Shown here in pieces: positions 52,001 through 56,575 of a DNA stretch of 64,000 bases. The notes under the pieces were generated by a model, which searched no databases, was not told where the DNA came from, and saw only the letters and a program-made list of their open reading frames with translations. The stretch is from NCBI GenBank assembly GCA_032622095.1, contig CP136065.1:205386151-205450150 (forward strand), written 5' to 3'. Positions within the stretch are counted from its first letter, which is position 1, and every line of letters begins with the position of its first letter. This DNA comes from Siphonodentalium dalli (taxonomy: Eukaryota > Mollusca > Scaphopoda > Gadilida > Siphonodentaliidae). Both the position numbers and the translations under genes were made by a program.

Positions 52001-55000
52001 ACATGGTACAAGACTTACAGTCACAAGCTTGAACGCAAGTCACTGCTAGGTAAGCCAGTAGACAATCCATTAGTGCTGAACTCATGTTGCTGTGATGATG
52101 ACAACTAGAGGTGGGATAAGGATACCCCCCCCCCCCCACATGGCAGTGCCATTGGACAAGATTAATTAAGGGGAAAAAAACCCAAGGAATACAAGCTCGG
52201 ACAAACTATGCATGTTGACAAACATTAACATGGAAAAAGGGGGATAACTCCACTAATAAAAGTAGTGAGAAGGATCTCACATTTGCAGGTGCATATGTTC
52301 CCATGGTACTAAATATATGTGCCAAATATAAATGAAGTTTACTGAAAAATGTAGGAATATAAGCTCAGACAAATGGACAAGCTGATTCTTATATATCCCC
52401 ATAACTTTGTTACCGGGGGAGGGGGGGGGGGGGATAATAATCCAAACACTAACTACTAGACTACCCTAAAGTTTGGAACGCTCATGTAACTAGATCTCCC
52501 AGGTAACATGATGTCTTTTTCTCATGAATAATGTTATGTCATGTTGTAATCTTCGCAAGCATAGACATTACATCTAAGCTTCCAGGAATATCTGAAACTT
52601 AAACATGTACTATCATGCGGCTGCATATTTTTTTTATTTCACTGCCCCCTCCCAAGTAAATGTCTGGTATAAACGGCTAGTACTTAGTATTTATAGAATC
52701 ATTGTGAACTGATGATGATAGCAGGTACTTACTATTTATAGAATCATTGTGAACTGATGATGATAGCTGGTACTTACTATTTATAGAATCATTGTGAACT
52801 GATGATGATAGCTGGTACTTACTATTCATAGAATCATTGTGAACTGATGATGATAGCTGGTACTTACTATTTATAGAATCATTGTGAACTGATGATGATA
52901 GCTGGTACTTGCTATTTATAGAATCATTGTGAACTGATGATGATAGCTGGTACTTGCTATTTATAGAATCATTGTGAACTGATGATGATAGCTGGTACTT
53001 ACTATTTATAGAATCATTGTGAACTGATGATGATAGCTGGTACTTGCTATTTATAGAATCATTGTGAACTGATGATGATAGCTGGTACTTACTATTTATA
53101 GAATCATTGTGAACTGATGATGATAGCAGGTACTTACTATTTATAGAATCATTGTGAACTGATGATGATAGCTGGTACTTACTATTTATAGAATCATTGT
53201 GAACTGATGATGATAGCTGGTACTTACTATTTATAGAATCATTGTGAACTGATGATGATAGCTAGTACTTACTATTTATAGAATCATTGTGAACTGATGA
53301 TGATAGCTGGTACTTACTATTTATAGAATCATTGTGAACTGATGATGATAGCTGGTACTTACTATTTATAGAATCATTGTGAACTGATGATGATAGCTGG
53401 TACTTACTATTTATAGAATCATTGTGAACTGATGATGATAGCTGGTACTTACTATTTATAGAATCATTGTGAACTGATGATGATAGCTGGTACTTACTAT
53501 TTATAGAATCATTGTGAACTGATGATGATAGCTGGTACTTACTATTTATAGAATCATTGTGAACTGATGATGATAGCTGGTACTTACTATTTATAGAATC
53601 ATTGTGAACTGATGATGATAGCTGGTACTTACTATTTATAGAATCATTGTGAACTGATGATGATAGCTGGTACTTACTATTTATAGAATCATTGTGAACT
53701 GATGATGATAGCTGGTACTTACTATTTATAGAATCATTGTGAACTGATGATGATAGCTGGTACTTACTATTTATAGAATCATTGTGAACTGATGATGATA
53801 GCTGGTACTTACTATTTATAGAATCATTGTGAACTGATGATGATAGCTGGTACTTACTATTTATAGAATCATTGTGAACTGATGATGATAGCTGGTACTT
53901 ACTATTTATAGAATCATTGTGAACTGATGATGATAGCTGGTACTTACTATTTATAGAATCATTGTGAACTGATGATGATAGCTGGTACTTACTATTTATA
54001 GAATCATTGTGAACTGATGATGATAGCTGGTACTTACTATTTATAGAATCATTGTGAACTGATGATGATAGCTGGTACTTACTATTTATAGAATCATTGT
54101 GAACTGATGATGATAGCTGGTACTTACTATTTATAGAATCATTGTGAACTGATGATGATAGCTGGTACTTACTATTTATAGAATCATTGTGAACTGATGA
54201 TGATAGCTGGTACTTACTATTTATAGAATCATTGTGAACTGATGATGATAGCTGGTACTTACTATTTATAGAATCATTGTGAACTGATGATGATAGCTGG
54301 TACTTACTATTTATAGAATCATTGTGAACTGATGATGATAGCTGGTACTTACTATTTATAGAATCATTGTGAACTGATGATGATAGCTGGTACTTACTAT
54401 TTATAGAATCATTGTGAAGTGATGATGATAGCTGGTCGCTTGGATGAATGCTCATTCCTGTAAAAATGTGCACATTAAATAAAATAAATCATTGAAACAG
54501 TTTTCAGAAAAGTGAATGTGAAACATAAAATTTAAATCCAAATTTATTGGAATTGCTAATTCTTATAAAAAATAATGCCATTCTTAGCTAAATCCACATA
54601 TATCTTTTCTTGAAATTCTTACAGTTCATGATAATATATACTTGGAAAATGTTCTTATTTATCTGTGGTGCATAGATGCATAATCATTGACTAAAAAGAT
54701 TGACTAAAGATTTAAACACTTTCGACATATTCTTCAGTATACTGTATTTTCACTTTATTGGAAAAAAGAATTAAATGAAACAATTTGAGAGCTTTACATT
54801 GCTTTCTTGAAGAGAGAGAAATGTGGGTGGTATCCATCAGATAAGGGTCTCAATGGTTCACTGAATCAGTCTCCAAAATGGTTGCCATAAATATAAAGAG
54901 AGATAAGACTAACATTTATTAAAAATGAGTAGACCAAAATAAAAGACGCCAGCATATATAAACCCACCTTGAAATGTATTAAATTGTAAATTTTAAATTC

Positions 55001-56233
55001 CAATTGGGAAAACATAGTTTGAATTAAAGTGATATGAACTGCTCTAATGTGCCCTGTTTGAAACAGATGCATGTGGAAACAAGAGGTTGCTCCGGGGCTG
55101 CTGTAATACCCCCATGGTGCAAGTTAAAAAATTGGCAGGTAGGAACCTAAATACTGAGGACTTCTCTCCTCCGAAGATCAGTCATTCAAATAATGGTTAA
55201 AATACAGCAGAAGAGCAGAAGAGCCGGACAGATAAAAATCGTGCGAAATTGACAAACTAAGGGCCATAGCTCAGGGCAAAAAATATGATTTTCCAACTAA
55301 TTTGAGACATTGTGACAAGTAACCTGTACATGTATACCAATTTTTTTTGGAGACATTGTGACAAGTAACCTGTACATGTATACCAATTTTTTTTTCAATC
55401 AGTTCTTATTTGTTTGTGTTATCAAACTAAATAGAAAAAAATCTGAGAAAATTTACGAACGAAGGGCAATAAAATGCAAACACTCTTTTGACAGCAGTTG
55501 TGATGTGAACCTCCATACCAAATTTCATTCAGATCCGATAACCCAAGGCTGAGGTATCTACATGGACAGACAAAAACACATTATTTCCAGATGAACAAAG
55601 GATAACTCTAGAATGGAAAAATGTGAAAAACATTATTTGCCATTTTTTTTAAAGCATTCATGATGGTGAATCTCCATACCAAATTTCATTCAGATCCGAT
55701 AACCCAAGGCTGAGGTATCTGAGCAGATGGACAAAAAACCCGAGATTTCCAGATAATAAATGAAGGATAACTCTAGAATGGAAAATGCAATCAAAGTCAT
55801 ATGCCCCTCTTTTGAAAGCATTCATGATAGCAAAGTGGTGGTAAAAAAAGACATTTATAGTATGTAGGAAAAGACTTATTTCTTGACATGGCAAGGAGGA
55901 CAAGGTTTGAATTGTATATGGTGCCTGCATTTACCAGTATGTCATCAGCATCTATCAGATAATGTAAATCATATTCATAATTTAATTAGTGGCAGAGGTA
56001 ACTCATGTACTAATGAGTGTTTCAAAGTATAATACCCACCTAAAACAAAAGCTTGTTCAATCTCATGCAAAGAATCGTCATGCTCAGATAGAATACCGTT
56101 CTCATCTCCCAACGAACCGTCGTCATCGTCAGATATTAGTGATGGATTGTGGGAAGAAGTATCACCCGGATCCCATTTGATGACATCACGACCTTTAACT
56201 TCAGCTGTTAGGGTCAGTCTGTATGGCGGCGGC
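25023..56233 (-). CDS. PTPN13-like protein tyrosine phosphatase (17 exons, 5' partial)
   Basis: Large minus-strand gene; the exons below join with matching splice phases into one ~1,310-codon frame. Domain order: acidic/Ser linker, PDZ domain (exon 3), ~480-residue acidic low-complexity linker, PDZ domain (exons 9-10), another acidic linker, and a full classical PTP domain (end of exon 11 to 17). Catalytic landmarks are present: the pTyr loop KNRYRNVLPY, YINASHI, KCHQYWP, a WPD-loop equivalent reading WMDHG, the P-loop HCSAGIGRTG and the Q-loop GMIQTKSQY. The EEF-to-KNRYRNVLPY spacing, the KCHQYWP region and the HRSGPIITHCSAGIGR run are closest to PTPN13 (PTP-BL/FAP-1), a submembrane scaffold phosphatase with KIND, FERM and PDZ domains. 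KIND and FERM exons would lie beyond 56233. Only two clear PDZ domains are in the window, against five in vertebrates. The gene symbol is left empty because orthology versus paralogy cannot be settled here. Confidence 0.93.
25145..26396. mobile_element. piggyBac-type MITE, family C, split by a hAT insertion
   Basis: TTAA-flanked family C MITE: CCCTCTCTGTACTAAATGG at the left, the core palindrome TTCAGATAATAAGTTCA...TGAACTTATTATCTGAA, and ATGAGTATCTCGTAAAG at the right. It is interrupted at 25204-26191 by a complete hAT-type element. The MITE insertion is therefore older. It lies in the last intron of the PTPN13-like gene. Confidence 0.85.
25204..26191. mobile_element. hAT-type (Ac-like ends) non-autonomous element, 988 bp
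   Basis: Termini TAGTGATGCGG and CCGCATCACTA, flanked by a perfect 8-bp target duplication ACTGGAAT (25196-25203 and 26192-26199). An 8-bp duplication with TAG-type ends is diagnostic of hAT. The subterminal ~100 bp at each end are strikingly G+C-rich, with many GGACCGGACC/GGTCCGGTCC words in both orientations. The interior is A+T-rich with no transposase frame. Confidence 0.9.
26779..26841 (-). CDS. PTPN13-like exon 16
   Basis: 63 bp, phase 0 to 0, acceptor CCCCAG and donor GTACAA. Encodes VDMFDIAYRLRKQRQGMIQTK. This includes the Q-loop glutamine (GMIQT) that positions the catalytic water in the second step of PTP catalysis. Confidence 0.92.
26842..27520. other. Intron sequence, no feature
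   Basis: Part of the intron between exons 15 and 16; nothing recognised on either strand. Confidence 0.4.
27525..27865. mobile_element. Long palindromic MITE in intron 15
   Basis: About 340 bp folding back around 27700. Left AGGGGGACTGTACTCTAAATC pairs with right GTGTACAGTACCCCT, and the centre is ATGACTCAAGTCAT. A half copy of the same family is at 49888-50035. Confidence 0.75.
28124..28252 (-). CDS. PTPN13-like exon 15 (catalytic P-loop)
   Basis: 129 bp, phase 0 to 0, acceptor GTTTTAG and donor GTGAGA. Encodes FLQLIRATHRSGPIITHCSA and onward. It holds the full PTP signature HCSAGIGRTG with the nucleophilic Cys and phosphate-binding Arg, so catalysis is expected to be intact at this site. 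Confidence 0.95.
28690..29020 (+). repeat. Intronic minisatellite, unit about 48 bp
   Basis: Six to seven copies of GTTCCTGAACGTCTGATGCG followed by ACAGTTTAGAGATTACATTAGT. A partial re-duplication of CAGTTTAGAGATTAC is at 28978-29006. It lies in the intron between exons 14 and 15. Confidence 0.9.
29322..29470 (+). ncRNA. 5S rRNA-related sequence (pseudogene or 5S-headed SINE)
   Basis: From ~29386 the sequence reads GATCACCGAAGTTAAGCAAC, then GTTAGTACTTGGATGGGTGA, then CCGGGTGCTG. These are the internal control region (box A, box C) and 3' stem of animal 5S rRNA. The 5' half (29330-29385) does not match a standard 5S gene well and contains GAGCGGTCTAGATCTC. It is therefore most likely a 5S-derived SINE or dispersed pseudogene. 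It lies antisense to the PTPN13-like gene, in an intron, and is followed by a (TC)n run. Confidence 0.7.
29484..29504 (+). repeat. (TC)n microsatellite
   Basis: Run of alternating T and C just downstream of the 5S-related unit. Confidence 0.9.
29956..30127 (-). CDS. PTPN13-like exon 14 (WPD-loop region)
   Basis: 172 bp, acceptor GTTTACAG, donor GTGAAC. The first base C completes a Gly codon split with exon 13. Encodes LYEVSLVTENITEDFSVRHL, then VVHLNYTSWMDHGAPMTATS. The catalytic acid Asp of the WPD loop is present, but the usual Pro is Met (WMD). Confidence 0.93.
30160..30595 (+). repeat. Intronic minisatellite, unit about 30 bp
   Basis: About 14 copies of GATTGGGCTCGTCTGAGAGA plus TTTATGAGTT. 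Variants are CTCGT/CTCAT/CTTGT and GAGTTGATT/GCATTCAGT. The array starts only ~35 bp upstream (in transcript sense) of the exon 14 acceptor, so it overlaps the branch-point region of intron 13. Confidence 0.9.
30674..30984. mobile_element. Fold-back element with CACGTG-containing TIRs
   Basis: Left GGTGGGGAATCACGTGGTTTC and right GAAACCACGTGATTCCCCAC are exact inverted copies. A second inner pair (GCATTCAAAATGG / CCATTTTGAATGTG) also pairs. The interior is A+T-rich and non-coding. Confidence 0.75.
31396..31657 (-). CDS. PTPN13-like exon 13
   Basis: 262 bp, acceptor CTGTGTCAG, donor GTAAGA. Phase 1 in (AT completes a Tyr codon), phase 2 out. Encodes DYNRVQLSGAESYINASHIV, NYITCQGPL, DFWTMVLEQ, NVIAMMTQ and KCHQYWP, in the order expected for classical PTPs. 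Confidence 0.95.
31658..32566. other. Intron 12 sequence, no feature
   Basis: A+T-rich; nothing recognised. Confidence 0.4.
32567..33016. mobile_element. piggyBac-type MITE, family B-related, 450 bp
   Basis: TTAA-flanked, with termini CCCTTTACCCAACAAAACGG and CCGTTCTGTTGGGTAAAGGG. Two inner palindromes use ATGCATTCTCTTATAT, separated by T-rich repeats of TTCTTACATTYTTTAACAAT. Confidence 0.85.
33177..33267 (-). CDS. PTPN13-like exon 12
   Basis: 91 bp, acceptor TTTTCAG, donor GTAAGT, phase 0 to 1. Encodes DLYNVRCNDDCEAAKLIDNK, then AKNRYRNVLP, ending in the first base of Tyr. It holds the phosphotyrosine-recognition loop. Confidence 0.95.
33477..34040 (-). repeat. Dispersed repeat, family H, copy 1, with (GGAT)n
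   Basis: Contains CCTCCATACCAAATTGCATT and CATGGCTGAGATATCTGCAT. Similar blocks recur at 55500-55760. A GGATGGATGGATG run is at ~33975-34030. Confidence 0.7.
34258..34750 (-). CDS. PTPN13-like exon 11 (acidic linker and PTP entry)
   Basis: 493 bp, acceptor GTTTACAG, donor GTAAATG. The first base A completes an Arg codon with exon 10; it ends in phase 0. Encodes a Ser/Asp/Glu-rich, probably disordered stretch (SAEDEDLSF, IPDTSYRDIS, SVPEESIEESMMSDIEQYIL). A helical entry segment with TLQTKLECGQALEEFE then leads into the PTP domain. Confidence 0.92.
34806..35068. mobile_element. piggyBac-type MITE, family C, copy 2
   Basis: TTAA-bounded, with the inner palindrome TTCAGATAATAAGTTCAACA / TGCTGAACTTATTATCTGAA. 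It lies ~55 bp upstream of the exon 11 acceptor (transcript sense), in intron 10. Confidence 0.8.
35069..35636. other. Intron 10 sequence, no feature
   Basis: No repeat or coding signal recognised between the family C MITE and the splice-junction array. Confidence 0.4.
35637..36353 (-). repeat. Tandem array of the exon 10 / 5' splice-site junction
   Basis: About eight 64-bp units (starts at ~35637, 35701, 35765, 35829, 35893, 35957, 36021, 36085) are followed by irregular and three shorter ~39-bp units reaching the true donor at 36353. On the minus strand each long unit holds GTGAAGCTGACCGTCACCAG|GTAGCT or a close variant. That is the last 20 bp of exon 10 plus its donor. Alternate units share AAAGGCTGAGGAG or GAAGGCCGATGAG, giving a 128-bp higher-order period. 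The unit is not a multiple of 3, and intron reading after the true donor meets a stop at once. The extra junctions are therefore decoys rather than coding. Confidence 0.92.
36354..36445 (-). CDS. PTPN13-like exon 10 (second half of PDZ)
   Basis: 92 bp, acceptor AATTTCAG, donor GTAGCT, phase 0 to 2. Encodes INRTSLIGYNHRRAISVLQE then PVKLTVTR, the alpha-2 helix and last strand of a PDZ domain. It continues exon 9. Confidence 0.92.
36725..36981. mobile_element. piggyBac-type MITE, family B, copy 2
   Basis: TTAA-bounded with two inner palindromes (ATATATGCGAGTCTCCTATA and its partner, then ATACGCGAGGCTCCC). The right end is GGAAGCTCCAGTCATGGAAGG. In intron 9. Confidence 0.8.
37076..37321. mobile_element. 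piggyBac-type MITE, family C, copy 3
   Basis: TTAA ends with CCCTTTCTATACTAAATGG and ATTTATTATAGAAAGGG. The central palindrome is partly deleted. Confidence 0.8.
37368..37586. mobile_element. Mariner-type fold-back MITE, family A, copy 6
   Basis: TACTGTAATGCCC to TATTACTGTA, with near-perfect inner arms (GGCTTGTTGCCATTCATCGG and complement). It lies ~42 bp downstream of the exon 9 donor. Confidence 0.85.
37629..37796 (-). CDS. PTPN13-like exon 9 (first half of PDZ)
   Basis: 168 bp, acceptor CTCTTTCAG, donor GTGAGT, phase 0 to 0. Encodes NNVVTLMLEKDSEGRLGFSL with the carboxylate-binding GLGF-type loop (RLGFSL), then GVFIKTI and LKVGDRLIQ. It joins exon 10 to make a complete PDZ of ~86 residues. 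Confidence 0.93.
37911..38185 (+). repeat. Dispersed repeat, family F, copy 2
   Basis: Same orientation as 455-795 and alignable by eye from AAGTGATGTGAAACAC to the GCTGCATTCC end. A poly-C run (37852-37866) precedes it. Confidence 0.7.
38190..38413. mobile_element. piggyBac-type MITE, family C, copy 4 (reverse)
   Basis: Family C read in reverse: ATAATAAGTTCAACAAACGA at the left and TCCATTTAGTATAGAATGGGG before TTAA at the right. The left terminus is missing. Confidence 0.7.
38719..39153. mobile_element. Family D element, long copy
   Basis: The outer ends CAAGCCTGCAAATAGTGTG and CACACTATTTGCAGGCTTG are exact inverted repeats. Each half contains its own GCAGAATGAGG...CCTCATTCTGC core. ~435 bp, in intron 8. 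Confidence 0.8.
39217..39264 (+). repeat. 12-bp tandem repeat
   Basis: Four copies of CATCACACCAAA. Confidence 0.9.
39393..39457 (-). repeat. Duplicate of the exon 8 3' end with its 5' splice site
   Basis: On the minus strand these ~65 bp match the end of exon 8 and its donor (CAAGAT|GTAAGTTT) with only a few differences. The original is at 39707-39771. The duplicate lies ~310 bp downstream in the intron, on the far side of a piggyBac-type MITE. Confidence 0.92.
39464..39697. mobile_element. piggyBac-type MITE, family B, copy 3
   Basis: TTAA-bounded, with CCCTTTCATGACGGGAGC at the left and GCTCAAGTCATGAGAGGG at the right. Two inner ATTCTCTTATAT palindromes. It sits between the two copies of the exon 8 junction and ends 17 bp from the true donor. 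Confidence 0.85.
39715..39930 (-). CDS. PTPN13-like exon 8 (acidic linker)
   Basis: 216 bp, acceptor TTTTTTCAG, donor GTAAGT, phase 0 to 0. Encodes ETKVTPQSPLIIITDTDGQD, then acidic sequence including IPHIEECEESIL and NIEDIEYDIQD. No domain; predicted disordered. It contains no Met, so it depends on splicing for recognition. Confidence 0.85.
39931..40578. other. Intron 7 sequence, no feature
   Basis: Nothing recognised. Confidence 0.4.
40579..40745 (+). repeat. Intronic minisatellite, unit about 33 bp
   Basis: Five copies of GGTGCTCCGGGACCATGCAT followed by GCAGACCTGAGC. The long antisense frames over it are repeat artefacts. Confidence 0.9.
40959..41144 (-). CDS. PTPN13-like exon 7 (acidic linker)
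   Basis: 186 bp, acceptor TTTTACAG, donor GTATAT, phase 0 to 0. Encodes ENDEDVTAEAGHVIASNDYM, then KSKSLRCSQSETESHGD and INSSGDEAPQ. Ser/Glu/Asp-rich, without a recognised domain. Confidence 0.87.
41232..42765. mobile_element. Palindromic element split by a hAT insertion
   Basis: The left arm (41232-41322: GTTTTATGGTGCCACATCTT, GTGAGCAATGGGGGGATGCC) is the inverted copy of the sequence formed by joining 41592-41641 to 42730-42765. The right arm is cut exactly where the hAT element at 41642-42721 sits. Removing the insertion and one target copy restores the palindrome. In intron 6. Confidence 0.85.
41642..42721. mobile_element. hAT-type element (CAG ends), copy 1, 1,080 bp
   Basis: Termini CAGAGCTGTTAAGTT and AACTTAACAGGTCTG, flanked by a perfect 8-bp duplication GTGGCATC (41634-41641 and 42722-42729). 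The left subterminal region has ACGGATTGTCCGTGAGACTCA. No transposase frame; non-autonomous. A second, shorter copy is at 58389-59116. Confidence 0.9.
42790..43034. mobile_element. piggyBac-type MITE, family C, copy 5
   Basis: TTAACCCTTTCTTTACTAAA at the left; the inner palindrome TTCAGATAATAAGTTCAACA / AACTTATTATCTGAACA; the right end AGTAAAGAAAGGG has lost its TTAA. Confidence 0.8.
43346..43498. mobile_element. Fold-back MITE-like palindrome
   Basis: ATCTCACACTCGTCCTATTT at the left pairs with AAATAGAAACTCATGTGAGAT at the right. The inner arms contain TTTATCAACC/GGTTGATAAA around a central GAGCCTCGGTAAACCTCTGCTC. It lies ~55 bp downstream of the exon 6 donor. Confidence 0.75.
43552..43698 (-). 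CDS. PTPN13-like exon 6 (acidic linker)
   Basis: 147 bp, acceptor AATTTTAG, donor GTGTGT, phase 0 to 0. Encodes DTVESPFSHDGYECEETGDT, then PMEDPTLSYGQTHEDKTLII plus K. No domain recognised. Confidence 0.85.
43730..44430. other. Intron 5 sequence, no feature
   Basis: Nothing recognised. Confidence 0.4.
44440..45040. repeat. Dispersed repeat, family E, copy 2 (reverse of copy 1)
   Basis: Begins AACAAGAGGTGTGCACTCGA, continues with ACCCCCACCGTGGC, has internal blocks of TTATTGAAATCGGTTCATAT, a GACGGACGGACAAACGGACG run, and ends in the CCCCCATTTTC/GAAAGTGGGGG palindrome. It is the inverted relative of 10865-11550. Confidence 0.8.
45064..45130. mobile_element. Family B MITE, right half only
   Basis: AAGAGAATGCATTGGCACAG through AGTCATGAAAGGGTTA. 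It ends ~19 bp from the exon 5 donor. Confidence 0.8.
45149..45772 (-). CDS. PTPN13-like exon 5 (long acidic linker)
   Basis: 624 bp, acceptor AATTCCAG, donor GTTGGT, phase 0 to 0; 208 codons. Highly acidic, with a pure Asp run (SEDDDDDDDES) encoded by a (TCA)n-type microsatellite on the + strand. It also has SCDKKSSIDCDTALVSCDRK, an imperfect internal repeat. Predicted disordered; it may act as a flexible spacer between PDZ domains. Confidence 0.9.
45864..46030. mobile_element. Family D MITE, compact complete copy
   Basis: Exact inverted ends CAAGCCTTGAAATAGTGTG / CACACTATTTCAAGGCTTG and the inner palindromic GAGGGTGAAT...ATTCACCCTC core. Confidence 0.85.
46602..47135 (+). repeat. Intronic minisatellite, 32-bp unit, about 17 copies
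   Basis: Highly uniform head-to-tail units of AACCACATCTGGACACTGAA plus TTCATAGCATAT, with single-base variants (TTCGTAG, TAACAT, ATCCAC). There are no spacers, so it is not a CRISPR array. In intron 4. Confidence 0.95.
47413..47648 (-). CDS. PTPN13-like exon 4 (linker with internal repeat)
   Basis: 236 bp, acceptor TTCTCCAG, donor GTAAGT. The first two bases AA complete a Glu codon with exon 3; phase 0 out. Encodes two related ~27-residue units, LLITEDPPDPDSRTHETVTS and LHITEDHADQDSQIHTMGTS, each followed by IxQSxxD. This is evidence for a short coding tandem duplication. Confidence 0.9.
47861..48135. mobile_element. piggyBac-type MITE, family C, copy 6 (reverse)
   Basis: TTAACCCTTTCTACTGC at the left, the TTCAACAAACGA palindrome near 47940, and TCCATTTAGTACAGAGAGGG at the right. 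In intron 3. Confidence 0.8.
48136..48895. other. Intron 3 sequence, no feature
   Basis: Nothing recognised. Confidence 0.4.
48896..49004. mobile_element. Family A MITE, right half only
   Basis: GAGAGCTTTCCGATGAATGG through GGGCATTACTGTA. It lies ~12 bp from the exon 3 donor at 49015. Confidence 0.85.
49016..49756 (-). CDS. PTPN13-like exon 3 (PDZ domain and acidic tail)
   Basis: 741 bp, acceptor TTATTTTCAG, donor GTGAGT. Two bases (AA) complete the codon begun in exon 2; phase 1 out. A complete PDZ is encoded at ~49694-49434 (FEVTLIKDAEVGIGITIVGS with the GIGI carboxylate-binding loop, GIFIRSVS, IKTGDRILTIND, HHNVVQLIRDSG, KVKLKISR). About 135 acidic, Ser/Asn-rich residues follow. Confidence 0.93.
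49888..50035. mobile_element. Half copy of the intron 15 palindromic MITE
   Basis: AAAGGGGAATTGTATACTAA through AACATGGTAATTATAA matches one arm of 27525-27865. Confidence 0.7.
50071..51781. mobile_element. Mutator-like element, 1.7 kb, with long TIRs
   Basis: Terminal inverted repeats of >100 bp (TAGTCCAAGTCTTCTCGTAC at the left, its complement at the right), flanked by a perfect 9-bp duplication TGGTGGGCA (50062-50070 and 51782-51790). Long TIRs with a 9-bp target duplication are characteristic of Mutator-like elements. The interior has no transposase frame and is itself invaded at 50668-51444. In intron 2. Confidence 0.85.
50668..51444. mobile_element. Nested element with CAGGGTT/AACCCTG ends
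   Basis: Begins CAGGGTTCCCACACCTTTTT and ends TTGCGTACAAACCCTG. Both subterminal regions are built from TTTTCAAGGAC words in opposite orientation. The ends look hAT-like, but only 5 bp (GAAGT) repeat on both sides, so the superfamily is unsettled. Confidence 0.65.
51791..52676. other. Intron 2 sequence with homopolymer runs
   Basis: A poly-C run near 52127 and a GGGGGAGGGGGGGGGGGGGG run near 52419; otherwise nothing recognised. Confidence 0.5.
52677..54436 (-). repeat. 45-bp array of the exon 2 / 5' splice-site junction, about 39 copies
   Basis: Each 45-bp unit on the minus strand consists of the last ~37 bp of exon 2 (starting CAGCTATCATCATCA, ending TCTATAAATA) plus the first 8 bp of its intron (GTAAGTAC). 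Units run head to tail from the true exon. The ~25 units nearest the exon are identical. The ~14 distal units (52677-53276) carry variants, including GCAAGT in place of GTAAGT in three units and a TAG stop at 53262-53264. Because 45 is a multiple of 3, the frame continues through the array as repeats of SKYQLSSSVHNDSIN. It is either a coding VNTR or intronic. Confidence 0.95.
54398..54457 (-). CDS. PTPN13-like exon 2 (minimal form, extendable)
   Basis: Acceptor TTTTTACAG; GA completes a Gly codon with exon 1. The first donor (GTAAGTAC) at 54397 gives 60 bp encoding MSIHPSDQLSSSLHNDSIN, ending in phase 1, which fits exon 3. Identical in-phase donors recur every 45 bp at 54353, 54308 and onward to 53273, so 26 exon lengths (0-25 extra 15-residue units) are compatible with the frame. 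The open frame without splicing runs to the stop at 53262. Confidence 0.85.
54458..55077. other. Intron 1 sequence, no feature
   Basis: A+T-rich, nothing recognised. Confidence 0.4.
55078..55790 (+). repeat. Dispersed repeat, family H, copy 2, internally duplicated
   Basis: Begins ACAAGAGGTTGCTCCGGGGC. It contains a 46-bp direct duplication of GGAGACATTGTGACAAGTAA (55300/55350). Two blocks with CTCCATACCAAATTTCATTC and CCGATAACCCAAGGCTGAGG are at ~55510 and ~55670. Related to 33477-34040. Confidence 0.75.
56040..56233 (-). CDS. PTPN13-like exon 1 of this window
   Basis: 194 bp, acceptor GTTAACAG, donor GTGGGT. One base completes an upstream codon; phase 1 out. Encodes PPPYRLTLTAEVKGRD, which may be the last strand of a preceding PDZ, then VIKWDPGDTSSHNP and acidic ISDDDDGSLGDE and LHEIEQAFVLG. 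A later acceptor (CTAACAG at ~56208) is possible. Upstream exons were not found in the remaining 7.7 kb. Confidence 0.8.
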
Positions 56234-56575
56234 CTGTTAATCATGCACATTATATAAAACCATGCAAATATCATACAAAAAACCCAATCAAATCCGATGA
56301 GAAGCTCATTAATACATGCAAGTGATAAAATATAAGCCAAAGCACCCTCACCATTAAACGATACCATTATAGGTATTGCTCACATGGTTAATTTTGTTCT
56401 GCTCAATAATCAAGGGAACTAATTGATACTATGTCCAAATTAGGTGATAAGTTTCTATGTAGAAAAATAATTCTAAAAACTAAATAAAATAAAATTGAAC
56501 TTGAATTTACAGTAACTACATGTAATTGCTAACGGTGTGATCTAGTATACTCAATGGTTGATTAGCGCAAATATA

